Below, piece by piece: positions 47,805-57,359 of a stretch of 64,000 nucleotides of DNA (position 1 is the first letter of the stretch; each line of letters opens with the position of its first letter). The notes under the pieces were generated by a model. That model worked only from the letters and a program-made list of their open reading frames with translations. It had not been told where the DNA came from and did not search any database. The stretch lies in NCBI RefSeq assembly GCF_012933555.1, contig NZ_JABBPK010000001.1, forward strand, positions 4,876,001 to 4,940,000, given 5' to 3'. The translations under genes and the position numbers were made by a program. Source of the DNA: Niallia alba (GTDB taxonomy: Bacteria; Bacillota; Bacilli; Bacillales; Cytobacillaceae).

Positions 47805-50018
47805 TTAATGATTATATTGTTTTCGATAGTCACCTGGAGTCATTCCTACTTTTTTCTTGAAAAAACGAATAAAGTTTTGGGAATTTCGATACTGTAATTT
47901 TTTGGCAATCTCTTTGATTGGTATATTTGTTTCTTGTAATAATGACTTTGCCTTTTGTAGCCGAAAACCCATTAGATAGTCAACAAAGTTTTCTCCATAT
48001 TCTTTCTTGAAAACACTGCTTAAGTAATTAGGATTATAATGAAGACGGTCGGCAATAATATCTAGAGAAATTTCTTGGTCATACTCTGTCTGAATGATTT
48101 GAACAATTTTATCGGATAAAGAGCGAAATTCCTTATCTGTTTTATCCTGTGTGCTTATAATGATTGGCGTAATAAGGTGTTCAATTAGCATTTGCTTTAT
48201 TCGATCAGGATAATAGGCATTTATCGCCTCATAATAAAGCGGCTTTATACTGTCAAAAATTTTCGCTTCCGCACCTAACAGCTGACCCAATTGAATAATC
48301 TCATTAATTAATCGAATAAGCGTTACTTCTAAGCTGACTGGATTTTTATTCATCCGGAAGATTTCGTCAATTAACGTGTCTACTGTCTCCTTCACTTCCT
48401 CCTCATTACCTGAGCGAATCGTATTTACTAGCTCATTTTGCAATTCTACAGGATATTTAGAAATGGAAGCATCATTCAAAAGAGGAGCAATATCATCATA
48501 AAAAATAATCGACTCTGGCCCTACATTTACACGATAGTGTAGCGCTTCCTTTGCTAAATCGACTGCTTTTTTGCTGCTGATTAGTGTTTTATAAACAGGA
48601 CTTATCCCTACGCTGATAGTGATATCCAGATACTCCTTTGCGGCAGTTTGAATCTCCTCATAATACTTCATAATTCTTCGACTAGACTCATAATCATTTT
48701 CATCGGTTATAAATATGGTCGCTTGCATCTCATCGTTTAATACAATGGGGATTAATCTTTCCTTGTCAGGGACTATTTCCTCCACAATATTATTTAAAGC
48801 CAATAAGTATAAATCTTTCTCCACAATTTTTTGACTATCCATATTGTCGATTTGAATTAACCCTGTGTAAAAATGATTCGTTTCGTTAAAAAAATAACCA
48901 AATTGCTTTAATCGATGCTTTGCTTCATTTGCTGTAATTCTATTTCTAAATAAGCTTAAGACAAACAAAGTCTCGAGCTGCGGTTTTTGCATAGTTAAGC
49001 TAGCCACTAATGTTTCATTCTGTCCGATAATTTTATCAACAGAATCAGCGACAAGAGAAAGTTCACTTTTCTGGCCACTCACATCATGTATAGCTAGTTT
49101 CTCCTGAATTTTACGGATTGGCTGAGAAAATGAGTTAGCAAGCATATAAGAAATGATACCGACCAAAATGATCAACAGGGTCGAGACGATTAATAGACCA
49201 ATCCTTGTATTATTAATCATATTGGATATTTCCGTCGGATTAATTTGCACTACATAAATCCAGCGATTATAGTCTGATTGGGCATACACATACTTTTCGC
49301 CGTCTGCGTCTACCATTTTGATGTCTTCTCCCTCGTTCATGATTGCTTCATAATTTTCGAGAGACAATAGCCTTGCTTTTTTCCTACTTGAATATAATAA
49401 TTCATTTTTGCTATTATAAATTTCTACTAAATTATCTTTTTCATTATCAACAATCTCATCAATGCTGCTTCTTGGAATATTGGATATTCCTAAGGCAAAT
49501 TTATCCCTTTGATAAATGGGCAAGGTCATAATCATCTCAATACCGGTACTAGTTGGTCGCCAAAATAAGCTTTGGGTTGCTTCATTAATATATTTTTGCT
49601 TATATTCTGCAATTTCCTCTTCAGATAATTCTTTCAGAGAACCCTCCATAATTCCCCAATTTTGATCAATGCTAATGAGATTATGCTTACTTCCTTCTAT
49701 GCCCATCATTTCTATATAATTGATTTCCTTTTTTATATCCCGGTATGTATCAAAGTCTTTTCCCGACAAAGGCTGCTTAAAAATTGTCTCGAAAGTTGCA
49801 GTAGAACTATATGCTGTATATCCATATTCAATCGTTCGGACCTTTTGCTCTACATTGTTAAGGATTTGTTTTGTGTAGTTTTGCTTATCTTTCAGAAATT
49901 CCTCTTCGACGGAGTGATAGGTAGAGTTATAGATAAATACACTAAAGCCTACTACAATACTAATCCCTAATAAGAAAAAGGGAAAAAACAATTTGTAAAA
50001 CAACCTTAATTTCTTCAA
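47805..50018 (-). CDS. membrane-anchored AraC-family regulator (YesS/YtdP-like)
   Basis: A 737-aa protein with membrane segments near 12-30 and 273-297, enclosing a ~240-residue external sensor domain. A HAMP-like and then GGDEF-like remnant region follows (about 350-480). At the C-terminus is an AraC DNA-binding domain with two helix-turn-helix motifs (ISLDIIADRLHYNPNYLSSV and PIKEIAKKLQYRNSQNFIRF). Size and plan match YesS and YtdP, regulators of B. subtilis pectin and rhamnogalacturonan genes. The start is TTG with AAGGAG nine bases upstream. A perfect cre box is upstream. It probably senses the importer or its ligand. Confidence 0.9.
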   Translation of the reverse strand: MKKLRLFYKLFFPFFLLGISIVVGFSVFIYNSTYHSVEEEFLKDKQNYTKQILNNVEQKVRTIEYGYTAYSSTATFETIFKQPLSGKDFDTYRDIKKEINYIEMMGIEGSKHNLISIDQNWGIMEGSLKELSEEEIAEYKQKYINEATQSLFWRPTSTGIEMIMTLPIYQRDKFALGISNIPRSSIDEIVDNEKDNLVEIYNSKNELLYSSRKKARLLSLENYEAIMNEGEDIKMVDADGEKYVYAQSDYNRWIYVVQINPTEISNMINNTRIGLLIVSTLLIILVGIISYMLANSFSQPIRKIQEKLAIHDVSGQKSELSLVADSVDKIIGQNETLVASLTMQKPQLETLFVLSLFRNRITANEAKHRLKQFGYFFNETNHFYTGLIQIDNMDSQKIVEKDLYLLALNNIVEEIVPDKERLIPIVLNDEMQATIFITDENDYESSRRIMKYYEEIQTAAKEYLDITISVGISPVYKTLISSKKAVDLAKEALHYRVNVGPESIIFYDDIAPLLNDASISKYPVELQNELVNTIRSGNEEEVKETVDTLIDEIFRMNKNPVSLEVTLIRLINEIIQLGQLLGAEAKIFDSIKPLYYEAINAYYPDRIKQMLIEHLITPIIISTQDKTDKEFRSLSDKIVQIIQTEYDQEISLDIIADRLHYNPNYLSSVFKKEYGENFVDYLMGFRLQKAKSLLQETNIPIKEIAKKLQYRNSQNFIRFFKKKVGMTPGDYRKQYNH

Positions 50019-50061
50019 GCTCTCACACTCCTTGACTGAACTAATTTTATCACACTATTAT

Positions 50062-50075
50062 TGAAAGCGTTATCA
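50062..50075 (-). promoter_or_regulatory. cre box upstream of the AraC-type regulator
   Basis: TGAAAGCGTTATCA on the plus strand matches TGWAARCGYTWNCW fully and lies 44 bases before the TTG start. Catabolite repression of the activator would shut down the whole island. Confidence 0.7.
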
Positions 50076-50233
50076 AATCATTCGATAGTTTAACTTTATT
50101 TACTAAAAAATAATCATTTTCTTATATCTGGAAAAAGATTATTTCCTAGTTTTTGGATTACAATATACATATAATAGCATATACTTCTTATCTTTTGCGA
50201 GAGGATTTTTTCACGTGTGCATCATATGTCTGA

Positions 50234-50275
50234 TTGACAAATAGATAGATGAATTATAAAATGTGAACGTTAACA
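50234..50275 (+). promoter_or_regulatory. promoter and operator of the uronate operon regulator
   Basis: TTGACA (50234-50239) and TAAAAT (50257-50262) are 17 bases apart. TGTGAACGTTAACA (50262-50275) directly follows, overlapping the probable transcription start. A related TGTTAACGTGTGCA occurs before the next gene. Confidence 0.7.
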
Positions 50276-50293
50276 TAATTACTAGGAGGAACT

Positions 50294-51301
50294 ATGGTTA
50301 CCATAAAGGATATTGCAAAGCTTGCAGGCGTTTCTCACACTACTGTGTCACGGGCGCTAAATAATAGTCCCCTCATTAAACCAGCTACAAAAGACAAAAT
50401 TAAGAAAATCGCAGCAGAATTGCATTATGTCCCAAACTTTAATGCTAAAAGTCTTGTAAACCAGAAATCTTACACAATTGGTGTTTTTTTCTCTAGCATT
50501 AGCCATGGAACAAGTTCGAGTTTTCTAGTTGATGTCATTAAAGGAATTAATTCTGTTTTAGACGAAAATTATAGCATAGCAGTCAACGAGATAGATACAC
50601 TCGTCCATTTTGATAAAGTTATTTCCAAGCGATTTGACGGAATCATCGTACTTAGTCAAAGTGATACAGACAACGCATTTATTTACTATATACAGCAAAT
50701 CGGAATCCCAATGGTCGTGCTAAATCGCAGGTTGGATGATCCATCTATTCCAAATGTTTCTGCGAATGATCAGCTGGGCGTCGAAAATGCAATCGATGAA
50801 GCGATTAAGCTTGGGCATGAAAAATTGGGGTATATCAACGGAAAAAGCTCTTTTCGTTCCTCTGCGGAAAGAAAACAAGGATTTATTAATAGTTTATCTA
50901 AACATCATCTGCCGATACAATCAGCATATTTGGTAGACGGTGACTATAGCATGGAAAGTGGATATGATAGAATGACTCAACTATTAGAACTTCCCACCCC
51001 ACCAACTATCGTATTTTGTGCTAATGATGATATGGCAATTGGTGCATTAAAGGCTTGTTTTTCGAAAAATAAGCAGGTACCCAGTGATATCTCGATTATT
51101 GGATTTGATGATATTACCTTTGCCCAATATTCTACTCCAGCCTTAACTACTATTCATAAGCCCATTGATAAAATTAGCGAAATTGGCACGCAAAAGCTTA
51201 TAGCAATAATGAACAGTGAAACGTTAGAGGAAACTCAAATTTTAGTTGATACATTCTTAGTTAAAAGAGAATCCCTTAGTTACCCAACAAAACAGTCATA
51301 A
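50294..51301 (+). CDS. LacI-family regulator of the uronate operon
   Basis: A 335-aa LacI/GalR protein. HTH DIAKLAGVSHTTVSRALNNS near residues 5-24, hinge YVPNFNAKSL, and sugar-binding core with FDGIIVLSQ and SIIGFDDITFAQYSTPALTT. First gene of a plus-strand operon with uxaBA, uxaC and esterases, so it is likely a KdgR/ExuR-type repressor responding to a uronate or KDG (inference). AGGAGG lies just before the ATG. It is probably autoregulated through the operator at its promoter. Confidence 0.88.
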   Translation: MVTIKDIAKLAGVSHTTVSRALNNSPLIKPATKDKIKKIAAELHYVPNFNAKSLVNQKSYTIGVFFSSISHGTSSSFLVDVIKGINSVLDENYSIAVNEIDTLVHFDKVISKRFDGIIVLSQSDTDNAFIYYIQQIGIPMVVLNRRLDDPSIPNVSANDQLGVENAIDEAIKLGHEKLGYINGKSSFRSSAERKQGFINSLSKHHLPIQSAYLVDGDYSMESGYDRMTQLLELPTPPTIVFCANDDMAIGALKACFSKNKQVPSDISIIGFDDITFAQYSTPALTTIHKPIDKISEIGTQKLIAIMNSETLEETQILVDTFLVKRESLSYPTKQS

Positions 51302-51310
51302 CTGTTTTGT
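51287..51310 (+). terminator. hairpin between the LacI gene and uxaBA
   Basis: ACAAAACAGT pairs with ACTGTTTTGT around CATA, followed by TTTATC. It overlaps the LacI stop codon and should attenuate read-through. Confidence 0.65.
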
Positions 51311-51322
51311 TTTATCATAAAA

Positions 51323-51336
51323 TGTTAACGTGTGCA
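51323..51336 (+). promoter_or_regulatory. LacI-type operator before uxaBA
   Basis: TGTTAACGTGTGCA resembles the inverse of the operator at 50262-50275 (TGTTAACGTTCACA) with three changes. It is 15 bases before the GTG start. Confidence 0.5.
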
Positions 51337-51351
51337 AAAGGAGGAAATATA

Positions 51352-54255
51352 GTGAAGAAGCTGTCAAAACAACTAAAGCCAAATAGATCTTTTTTTCCAG
51401 AGAAAGTCATTCAATTTGGATCAGGTAATTTTATGAGAGGATTTCTTAATTGGCAACTACAGCAAATGAATAACCAACATTTATTTAATGGCAGTGCTGT
51501 GCTTGTGAAACCTACAAGACATCCTTCCAAAGTATCATTAGAGGAGCAAGATTATCTCTATACTGTCATCCTTGAAGGTTTCTTCCAAGGGGAAATTGTT
51601 CATACGAGTGAAATTATAACGACTGCTAATCGATTAATTAATCCTTATGACGAATGGGAAACATATTTACAATTAGCAGAAGATGAAGAATTAGCTTTTA
51701 TCATTTCTAATACGACAGAAGCAGGAATACAATTTGATGAAAAGGACTGTCTCATTGATCAACCTTCTACTAGCTTTCCTGGAAAACTTACTGCCCTTTT
51801 ATATAAGCGCTTTCAATTAAAAAACCGAGGATTTACGATTATCCCTTGTGAATTGATTGATCGTAACGGTGAAAAACTGAAAGAAGTTGTCCTACAGTAT
51901 GCAAGCCTATGGAATTTAGAGCAAGACTTCATTAATTGGATTCACGCTGAAAATACATTTTGTTGCAGCTTAGTTGATCGTATCGTACCAGGCTATCCAC
52001 GTGATCAAGCTGAACTACTTAATCAGGAACATGGTTATATCGATAACCTTATGGTAAAAGCAGAGCCTTATTTACTATGGGTTATCGAAGGTCCACAAGA
52101 ATTAAAAGAAACATTTCCTCTTAAAAAAGCAGGGTTAAATGTAATTGTTACAAATGATATGACACCATATCGGGAAAGAAAGGTTCATTTGTTGAACGGT
52201 CCTCACACAGCAATGGTTCCACTTGGATTGCTTGCTGGTCTAGAAACAGTGGAAGATGTCATGAATGATAAAGATTTTGCTTTTTTTGTAAATCACTTAA
52301 TGTCCCAAGAAATTATCCCTTTACTGCCTCTACCAACAGAAGAATTAAACACATATGCAACATCGATTATGGAACGATTTAAAAATCCTTTTATTCGCCA
52401 TGAATTAACCTCTATCGCTTTAAATAGTGTCTCAAAATATAAAGCACGCTTATTGCCACTTTTAATAAAATACCAAGAAAAAAATCAAGAATTGCCACCG
52501 TTGATGACAGCTTCCCTTGCTGCATTATTCCTGACCTATCGTGGAAGCCAGTATAAACCAAATGATAGTCAAGAGGTGCTAGAGGTGTTTTCAAAAGCTT
52601 GGAAAAATCCGGAAACAGTTGCCTTTACTATCTTAGGCAATAAAAATCTATGGGAAAAAGATTTATCAACGGTTCCTGATCTAGTTGACGAGGTTACTAC
52701 CTATATCCATAAACTTCGAAAAGACGGAGCAAGAGCTGTTTTAAAAAAGATGCTAAACAAAAAACAGCCCCCTTCCCTATTAAAGTTGAACGAACGAGAC
52801 AATGTGGCGGTTGCACTGCGACCAATTACAGCCTCAGAAACATTATACCTAGATAGCATCTCTATTACAGCTAACCATGATATACCACAAGGACATAAAA
52901 TAGCCTTAACAAATATTCGTACATCTACCAATGTCATCAAATATGGCTATCCTATAGGACATACGCTAAAGGAAATTACTCGTGGTGATTGGCTTCATAC
53001 TCATAATGTGAAAACAAATTTAGATGGAGAACTAAAATATTCGTACCAGCAAGATATCCATCAAGTCAAATATCCAAAAAAGAACCTCACCTTCCAAGGA
53101 TATAGACGAGCAAATGGAAAAGTCGGAATTCGCAATGACTTATATATTGTTCCGACTGTTGGTTGTGTAAATGGCACGGCTGAGTATATGTTGAAAGAAT
53201 TCGAAGCTCTTCATCCTGACCTAGGTACATTTGATAATATTACGATTTTAAAACATCCATATGGCTGTTCTCAATTAGGCGAAGACCATGAAAATACAAG
53301 GAGTATATTAATAGATGCAGTGAAGCACCCAAATGCTGGAGGGGTTCTTGTTTTTGGATTAGGCTGTGAGAATAACGTGGTCGCTGAATTTAAAGAATTA
53401 CTAGGAGATTATGATGCTTCAAGAGTTAAATTTTTAGTTGCCCAAGAGGTAGGCAACGAAATAGACGCAGGATTAGAACGATTAGAAGAAATCTATGAAG
53501 CTGCTAAATATGATCATAGAGAACCAATTCCAATAGCTGAGCTAAATATCGGCTTAAAATGTGGCGGTTCCGATGGTTTCTCTGGTATAACAGCTAACCC
53601 GCTATTAGGGGCATTTTCCGATTTCTTAATTTCCCAGGGCGGCAGTACCATTTTAACAGAAGTACCTGAAATGTTTGGAGCGGAACAAATGCTTATGGCA
53701 CGAGCGGAAAACGAACAGGTTTTTGAGGATATTGTGCACTTAATCAATGACTTTAAACAATACTTTCATTCCTATGGGGAGCCTGTGTATGAAAATCCTT
53801 CCCCAGGAAATAAGGCTGGCGGGATTACTACTCTAGAAGATAAATCATTAGGTTGTACCCAAAAAGCTGGCACAGCACCCGTTGTAGATGTTCTGCAGTA
53901 CGGAGAGAAAATCTCCAAAAAAGGGCTAAGCTTACTGCAGGCACCAGGCAATGATTTAGTTGCCTCTTCTGCTCTCGCTGCAGCTGATTGTCACTTAGTT
54001 TTATTTACAACAGGCAGAGGAACCCCATTCGGCAGTTTTGTTCCAACAGTGAAAGTAGCAACCAACTCAACTATTTATGAACACAAAAAGCATTGGATGG
54101 ACTTTAATGCTGGTCCTTTACTAGAGCGGCAAATGAATGAAGTTCTGGAAGAATTTATTGAAAAAGTGATTGCTGTCGCAAGCGGAGAAAAAACGCGCAA
54201 CGAAGCAAATGGCGTCCGCGAAATCGCTATATTTAAAACAGGAGTTACTTTATAA
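51352..54255 (+). CDS. fused tagaturonate reductase (UxaB) - altronate dehydratase (UxaA)
   Basis: One 967-aa frame carries two complete enzymes. Residues 1 to ~475 are a UxaB-type mannitol-dehydrogenase-family reductase (IQFGSGNFMRGF NAD site; NGPHTAMVPLG catalytic Lys/His region as TPYRERKVHLLNGPH), turning tagaturonate into altronate. Residues ~476 to 967 are UxaA: an SAF domain (RDNVAVAL to KYGYPIGH), then the dehydratase core with GCVNGTAEY, HPYGCSQLGEDHENTR, LKCGGSDGFSGITANP, TEVPEMFGAEQ and the conserved ending REIAIFKTGVTL, making 2-keto-3-deoxygluconate. GTG at 51352 has GGAGG at 7-base spacing. In the E. coli and B. subtilis proteins I know, these are separate ~480 and ~495 aa polypeptides. 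UxaC, the preceding enzyme, is next. Confidence 0.93.
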   Translation: MKKLSKQLKPNRSFFPEKVIQFGSGNFMRGFLNWQLQQMNNQHLFNGSAVLVKPTRHPSKVSLEEQDYLYTVILEGFFQGEIVHTSEIITTANRLINPYDEWETYLQLAEDEELAFIISNTTEAGIQFDEKDCLIDQPSTSFPGKLTALLYKRFQLKNRGFTIIPCELIDRNGEKLKEVVLQYASLWNLEQDFINWIHAENTFCCSLVDRIVPGYPRDQAELLNQEHGYIDNLMVKAEPYLLWVIEGPQELKETFPLKKAGLNVIVTNDMTPYRERKVHLLNGPHTAMVPLGLLAGLETVEDVMNDKDFAFFVNHLMSQEIIPLLPLPTEELNTYATSIMERFKNPFIRHELTSIALNSVSKYKARLLPLLIKYQEKNQELPPLMTASLAALFLTYRGSQYKPNDSQEVLEVFSKAWKNPETVAFTILGNKNLWEKDLSTVPDLVDEVTTYIHKLRKDGARAVLKKMLNKKQPPSLLKLNERDNVAVALRPITASETLYLDSISITANHDIPQGHKIALTNIRTSTNVIKYGYPIGHTLKEITRGDWLHTHNVKTNLDGELKYSYQQDIHQVKYPKKNLTFQGYRRANGKVGIRNDLYIVPTVGCVNGTAEYMLKEFEALHPDLGTFDNITILKHPYGCSQLGEDHENTRSILIDAVKHPNAGGVLVFGLGCENNVVAEFKELLGDYDASRVKFLVAQEVGNEIDAGLERLEEIYEAAKYDHREPIPIAELNIGLKCGGSDGFSGITANPLLGAFSDFLISQGGSTILTEVPEMFGAEQMLMARAENEQVFEDIVHLINDFKQYFHSYGEPVYENPSPGNKAGGITTLEDKSLGCTQKAGTAPVVDVLQYGEKISKKGLSLLQAPGNDLVASSALAAADCHLVLFTTGRGTPFGSFVPTVKVATNSTIYEHKKHWMDFNAGPLLERQMNEVLEEFIEKVIAVASGEKTRNEANGVREIAIFKTGVTL

Positions 54256-54480
54256 CAGATTTGTAAATTAGAAGTTTATCAAGGAGTTTGGCTAAAAGTG
54301 TAGAAGATTGATGTAGCGTAGTGCTAGCTTGTACTTGAAAAGAAGTTCATTTGGTACTTTCTTGGAAGCTGGAGGCTCTGAGGTGTCTTCTCTGTTACCT
54401 TTTTTATCTTCTTTTGGGCATAACGGGCTCTGAGATAATAAAAGCAACTATAAATCATAAATAACGAAAGAGGGATTCTA

Positions 54481-55899
54481 ATGTTTCTAAATGATCAATT
54501 TCTATTAAAAAATGATATCGCGCAAAAACTATTTCATGACCATGCAAAGCAGATGCCTATTATTGATTACCATTGTCACTTAGACCCTAAGGAAATTTAT
54601 GAAAATAAACATTTTAAAAACCTAACGGAAGCCTGGTTAGCTGGCGATCATTATAAGTGGCGATTAATGCGTGCAAATGGAGTTCCAGAGTCCTATATTA
54701 CTGGAAATGCTTCTGATTATGATAAATTTTTAGCATGGGCACGCACTGTGCCAAAAACGATTGGCAATCCATTATATACATGGACTCACTTAGAATTAAA
54801 GCGCTTCTTCGGAATAGATTTATTACTAAATGAGGAAAATGCTCCTCTTATTTGGGACTTAGCAAATGAAAAATTAACTACTGACGACTTCAAGCGTCGT
54901 AATATTATCACTAACTCAAATGTAAAAGTAGTTTGTACGACCGATGATCCTATCGATGACTTACACTACCATCAACTATTAAAGGACGAAGAACAGCATT
55001 TTCAGGTGCTTCCTTCCTTCCGTCCCGATAAAGTATTAAATATTGACCAAAATGGATTTATAGAGTGGATAGAAAAGCTAAGTACACAATCACAAGTTTC
55101 CGTCACTTCCTATCAAGGATTAATAGACGCTCTTAAAACTCGTGTAGCTTATTTCCACCAAATGGGTGGCAGACTATCTGATCATGCACTAGATATATTA
55201 ACGTATGAGGAGGCAGATGAAAAAACGCTTGAAGCTATTTTTCAAAAAAGACTTAAAAATGGAGCATTATCTTCCTATGAAATCAGCGCTTATCGTACCG
55301 AGACATTATCTCGCTTAATCGGTTTTTATCATGCGCATAATTGGACAATGCAGCTTCATATCCATGCATATCGCAATACCAATTCAGCACTGTTTGATCA
55401 AATCGGTCCTGATACTGGATATGACGGAGTGAACGACCTTCCTCTTGCAATTCCTTTGCAGCGCCTTTTAAATCGAGCAGAAAAAGACGGGAAATTACCT
55501 AAAACGATTCTTTATTCTCTAAATCCAAATGATTTCTTTGTTTTAGCTACTTTAATGGGATCCTTTCAAAAAAATACACCTGGTAAGCTTCAGCTAGGAT
55601 CAGGATGGTGGTATAACGATACGAGAGCTGGAATGCGTCATCAGTTAACAGTTCTTAGTGATGTTGGTCTTCTTTCCTCTTTTGTAGGGATGCTGACAGA
55701 CTCGCGAAGCTTTCTTTCTTACACAAGACATGAATATTTCCGCCGAGTACTCTGTGAGTTTATTGGAGAAATCGTAGAACGTGGCGAAGCACCAGCAGAC
55801 GAAGACCTGCTCGGTAGCCTAGTAGAAGCCATTAGCTATGATAATGCTAAACAATACTTCGGATTTGAGCGTTCTTATGTTGAAAATCATCCACGGTAA
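54481..55899 (+). CDS. uxaC: glucuronate/galacturonate isomerase
   Basis: A 472-aa uronate isomerase of the amidohydrolase superfamily with metal motif DYHCHLDPKEI (HxH, N-terminus), VVCTTDDPIDDLHYH, LQLHIHAYRNTN and GSGWWYNDTRAGM. It converts D-galacturonate to tagaturonate (and glucuronate to fructuronate), supplying UxaB. GAGGGATT precedes the ATG. The 225-base gap after uxaBA shows no clear terminator or promoter. Confidence 0.95.
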   Translation: MFLNDQFLLKNDIAQKLFHDHAKQMPIIDYHCHLDPKEIYENKHFKNLTEAWLAGDHYKWRLMRANGVPESYITGNASDYDKFLAWARTVPKTIGNPLYTWTHLELKRFFGIDLLLNEENAPLIWDLANEKLTTDDFKRRNIITNSNVKVVCTTDDPIDDLHYHQLLKDEEQHFQVLPSFRPDKVLNIDQNGFIEWIEKLSTQSQVSVTSYQGLIDALKTRVAYFHQMGGRLSDHALDILTYEEADEKTLEAIFQKRLKNGALSSYEISAYRTETLSRLIGFYHAHNWTMQLHIHAYRNTNSALFDQIGPDTGYDGVNDLPLAIPLQRLLNRAEKDGKLPKTILYSLNPNDFFVLATLMGSFQKNTPGKLQLGSGWWYNDTRAGMRHQLTVLSDVGLLSSFVGMLTDSRSFLSYTRHEYFRRVLCEFIGEIVERGEAPADEDLLGSLVEAISYDNAKQYFGFERSYVENHPR

Positions 55900-56620
55900 T
55901 CATAATCATAATCATAATCTAGAGGCAAATCAGCATATGACATTAAGTCTCTCCCTTTTGGATGATAAAAAAAGACCCTTCATACTGGTTTTTCCAGGTG
56001 GAGGGTACCACCATTTAGCAGAAAAAGAGGCAAAACCTATCGTAAATTGGCTTCATTCGATTGGATATCATGCTGGAATCCTCTTTTATCCTGTTGGAAT
56101 AATCAATCCTATAAGTATCATCAATCAACTGGAAGAAGTATTTATGCAACTACACAGTAATGCAGATAACTGGCATTTAGTAGAGAATAAAATAGGTGTG
56201 CTAGGCTTTTCTGCTGGTGGACATCTTGCAAGTCTAGCCTGCACAAAAATTAGTAATCGAGCTAACGCTTTGGTTTTATGCTATCCAGTTGTTACCTTTA
56301 CAGAACCATATGGGCATTCTGGAAGTCGAGAGCATTTTTTAGGAAAAAATCCGCCTAACCATCTAGTGAAGGCCTATTCGGTTGAGCATTTAGTCGATAA
56401 AAATATGCCACCAACTTTTATATGGCACACAGCGGACGATCAATCTGTTCCTATTCAAAATACCATCATGTTAGCAGAAAGCTTGGCAAAGTTCAGCATC
56501 CCGTTTGAATATCATATTTTTCCTTCTGGAAAACATGGATTAGCATTGGCAGAGGATTCCCCCTATGTCCATCGATGGCTGAGCTTAGCCGAAGCTTGGT
56601 TAAAAACTATTTTTGTATGA
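55877..56620 (+). CDS. alpha/beta hydrolase, acetyl-xylan/pectin esterase type
   Basis: A ~247-aa cytoplasmic esterase with oxyanion motif VFPGGGYHHLAEKEA, nucleophile elbow GVLGFSAGGHLAS, acid Asp in WHTADDQSVPI and His in FPSGKHGLAL. This is the BD-FAE/AXE-type fold that removes O-acetyl groups from oligosaccharides. The start is uncertain. ATG 55877 lies within the end of uxaC (overlap of 23 bases) and yields the odd N-terminus with NHNHNHN encoded by a repeated AATCAT hexamer; ATG 55937 is an alternative without a ribosome site. Confidence 0.8.
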   Translation: MLKIIHGNHNHNHNLEANQHMTLSLSLLDDKKRPFILVFPGGGYHHLAEKEAKPIVNWLHSIGYHAGILFYPVGIINPISIINQLEEVFMQLHSNADNWHLVENKIGVLGFSAGGHLASLACTKISNRANALVLCYPVVTFTEPYGHSGSREHFLGKNPPNHLVKAYSVEHLVDKNMPPTFIWHTADDQSVPIQNTIMLAESLAKFSIPFEYHIFPSGKHGLALAEDSPYVHRWLSLAEAWLKTIFV

Positions 56621-56659
56621 TAAATCCATTTCACTGACTAGAATACTGGAGGAAAAATA

Positions 56660-57340
56660 ATGCCAGACAAAATAACAATATTTATAGCAGGAGATTCTAC
56701 AGCAGCAGAAAAAACAGCTGATAGGCGCCCGGAAACTGGCTGGGGAGAGAAGCTTTCTGCTTTTTTCACAGACCAAATTGTTATTGATAATAGAGCCATC
56801 AATGGCAGAAGCACAAAATCTTTTATAAATGAGGGACGACTATCTGCCATTGAGCACACTATTCGTCCTAGAGACTATCTATTTATTCAATTTGGACATA
56901 ACGATCAAAAAGATGATCCAGTGCGCGGAACAGAACCTTACGGAGACTATCAAAAAAACTTACATACATTTATAAATACCGCCTTTAAACATGGTGCGCA
57001 ACCAGTATTACTCACTTCTGTTTCTCGCCGGCATTTCACCGACCAACTCATTGATTCTATGTCTCTTGGCGAATATCCACTAGCAATGAAGCAATTTGCA
57101 AAGACACACAATATAGCGCTTCTGGATATTCATAAAAAATCGATGGAACTGTTCCAATCCTTAGGCCCTGACTTGTCTAAAAACTATTTTCTTCACCTTG
57201 AAGCTCATGAATCTAGCAATTATCCAAATGGAATAAAAGATAATACCCATTTTAATGAATATGGGGCAGAAGCAATAGCCCAGCTTATTAGTAATGCGCT
57301 AAAAGAAAGTGATCTACCTTTAAAGAGATTCTTAAAATAA
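56660..57340 (+). CDS. rhamnogalacturonan acetylesterase (CE12, RhgT/YesT-like)
   Basis: A 226-aa SGNH hydrolase. S13 is in IAGDSTAAEK, N81 in FGHND, D194 and H197 in DNTHFNEYG, and the GWGEKL segment is typical of CE12. It removes acetyl groups from rhamnogalacturonan or galacturonan. There is no signal peptide, so it acts on imported fragments. GGAGG precedes the ATG by 8 bases. It is third of three carbohydrate esterase types in the island besides the methylesterase. Confidence 0.9.
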   Translation: MPDKITIFIAGDSTAAEKTADRRPETGWGEKLSAFFTDQIVIDNRAINGRSTKSFINEGRLSAIEHTIRPRDYLFIQFGHNDQKDDPVRGTEPYGDYQKNLHTFINTAFKHGAQPVLLTSVSRRHFTDQLIDSMSLGEYPLAMKQFAKTHNIALLDIHKKSMELFQSLGPDLSKNYFLHLEAHESSNYPNGIKDNTHFNEYGAEAIAQLISNALKESDLPLKRFLK

Positions 57341-57359
57341 TCGTTCAGGAGGGATACTA

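Noticed and set aside
54256-54480. Possible small gene or RNA between uxaBA and uxaC
   Set aside because: No start with ribosome site, no stable hairpin with T-run and no similarity to the repeats elsewhere in the window.
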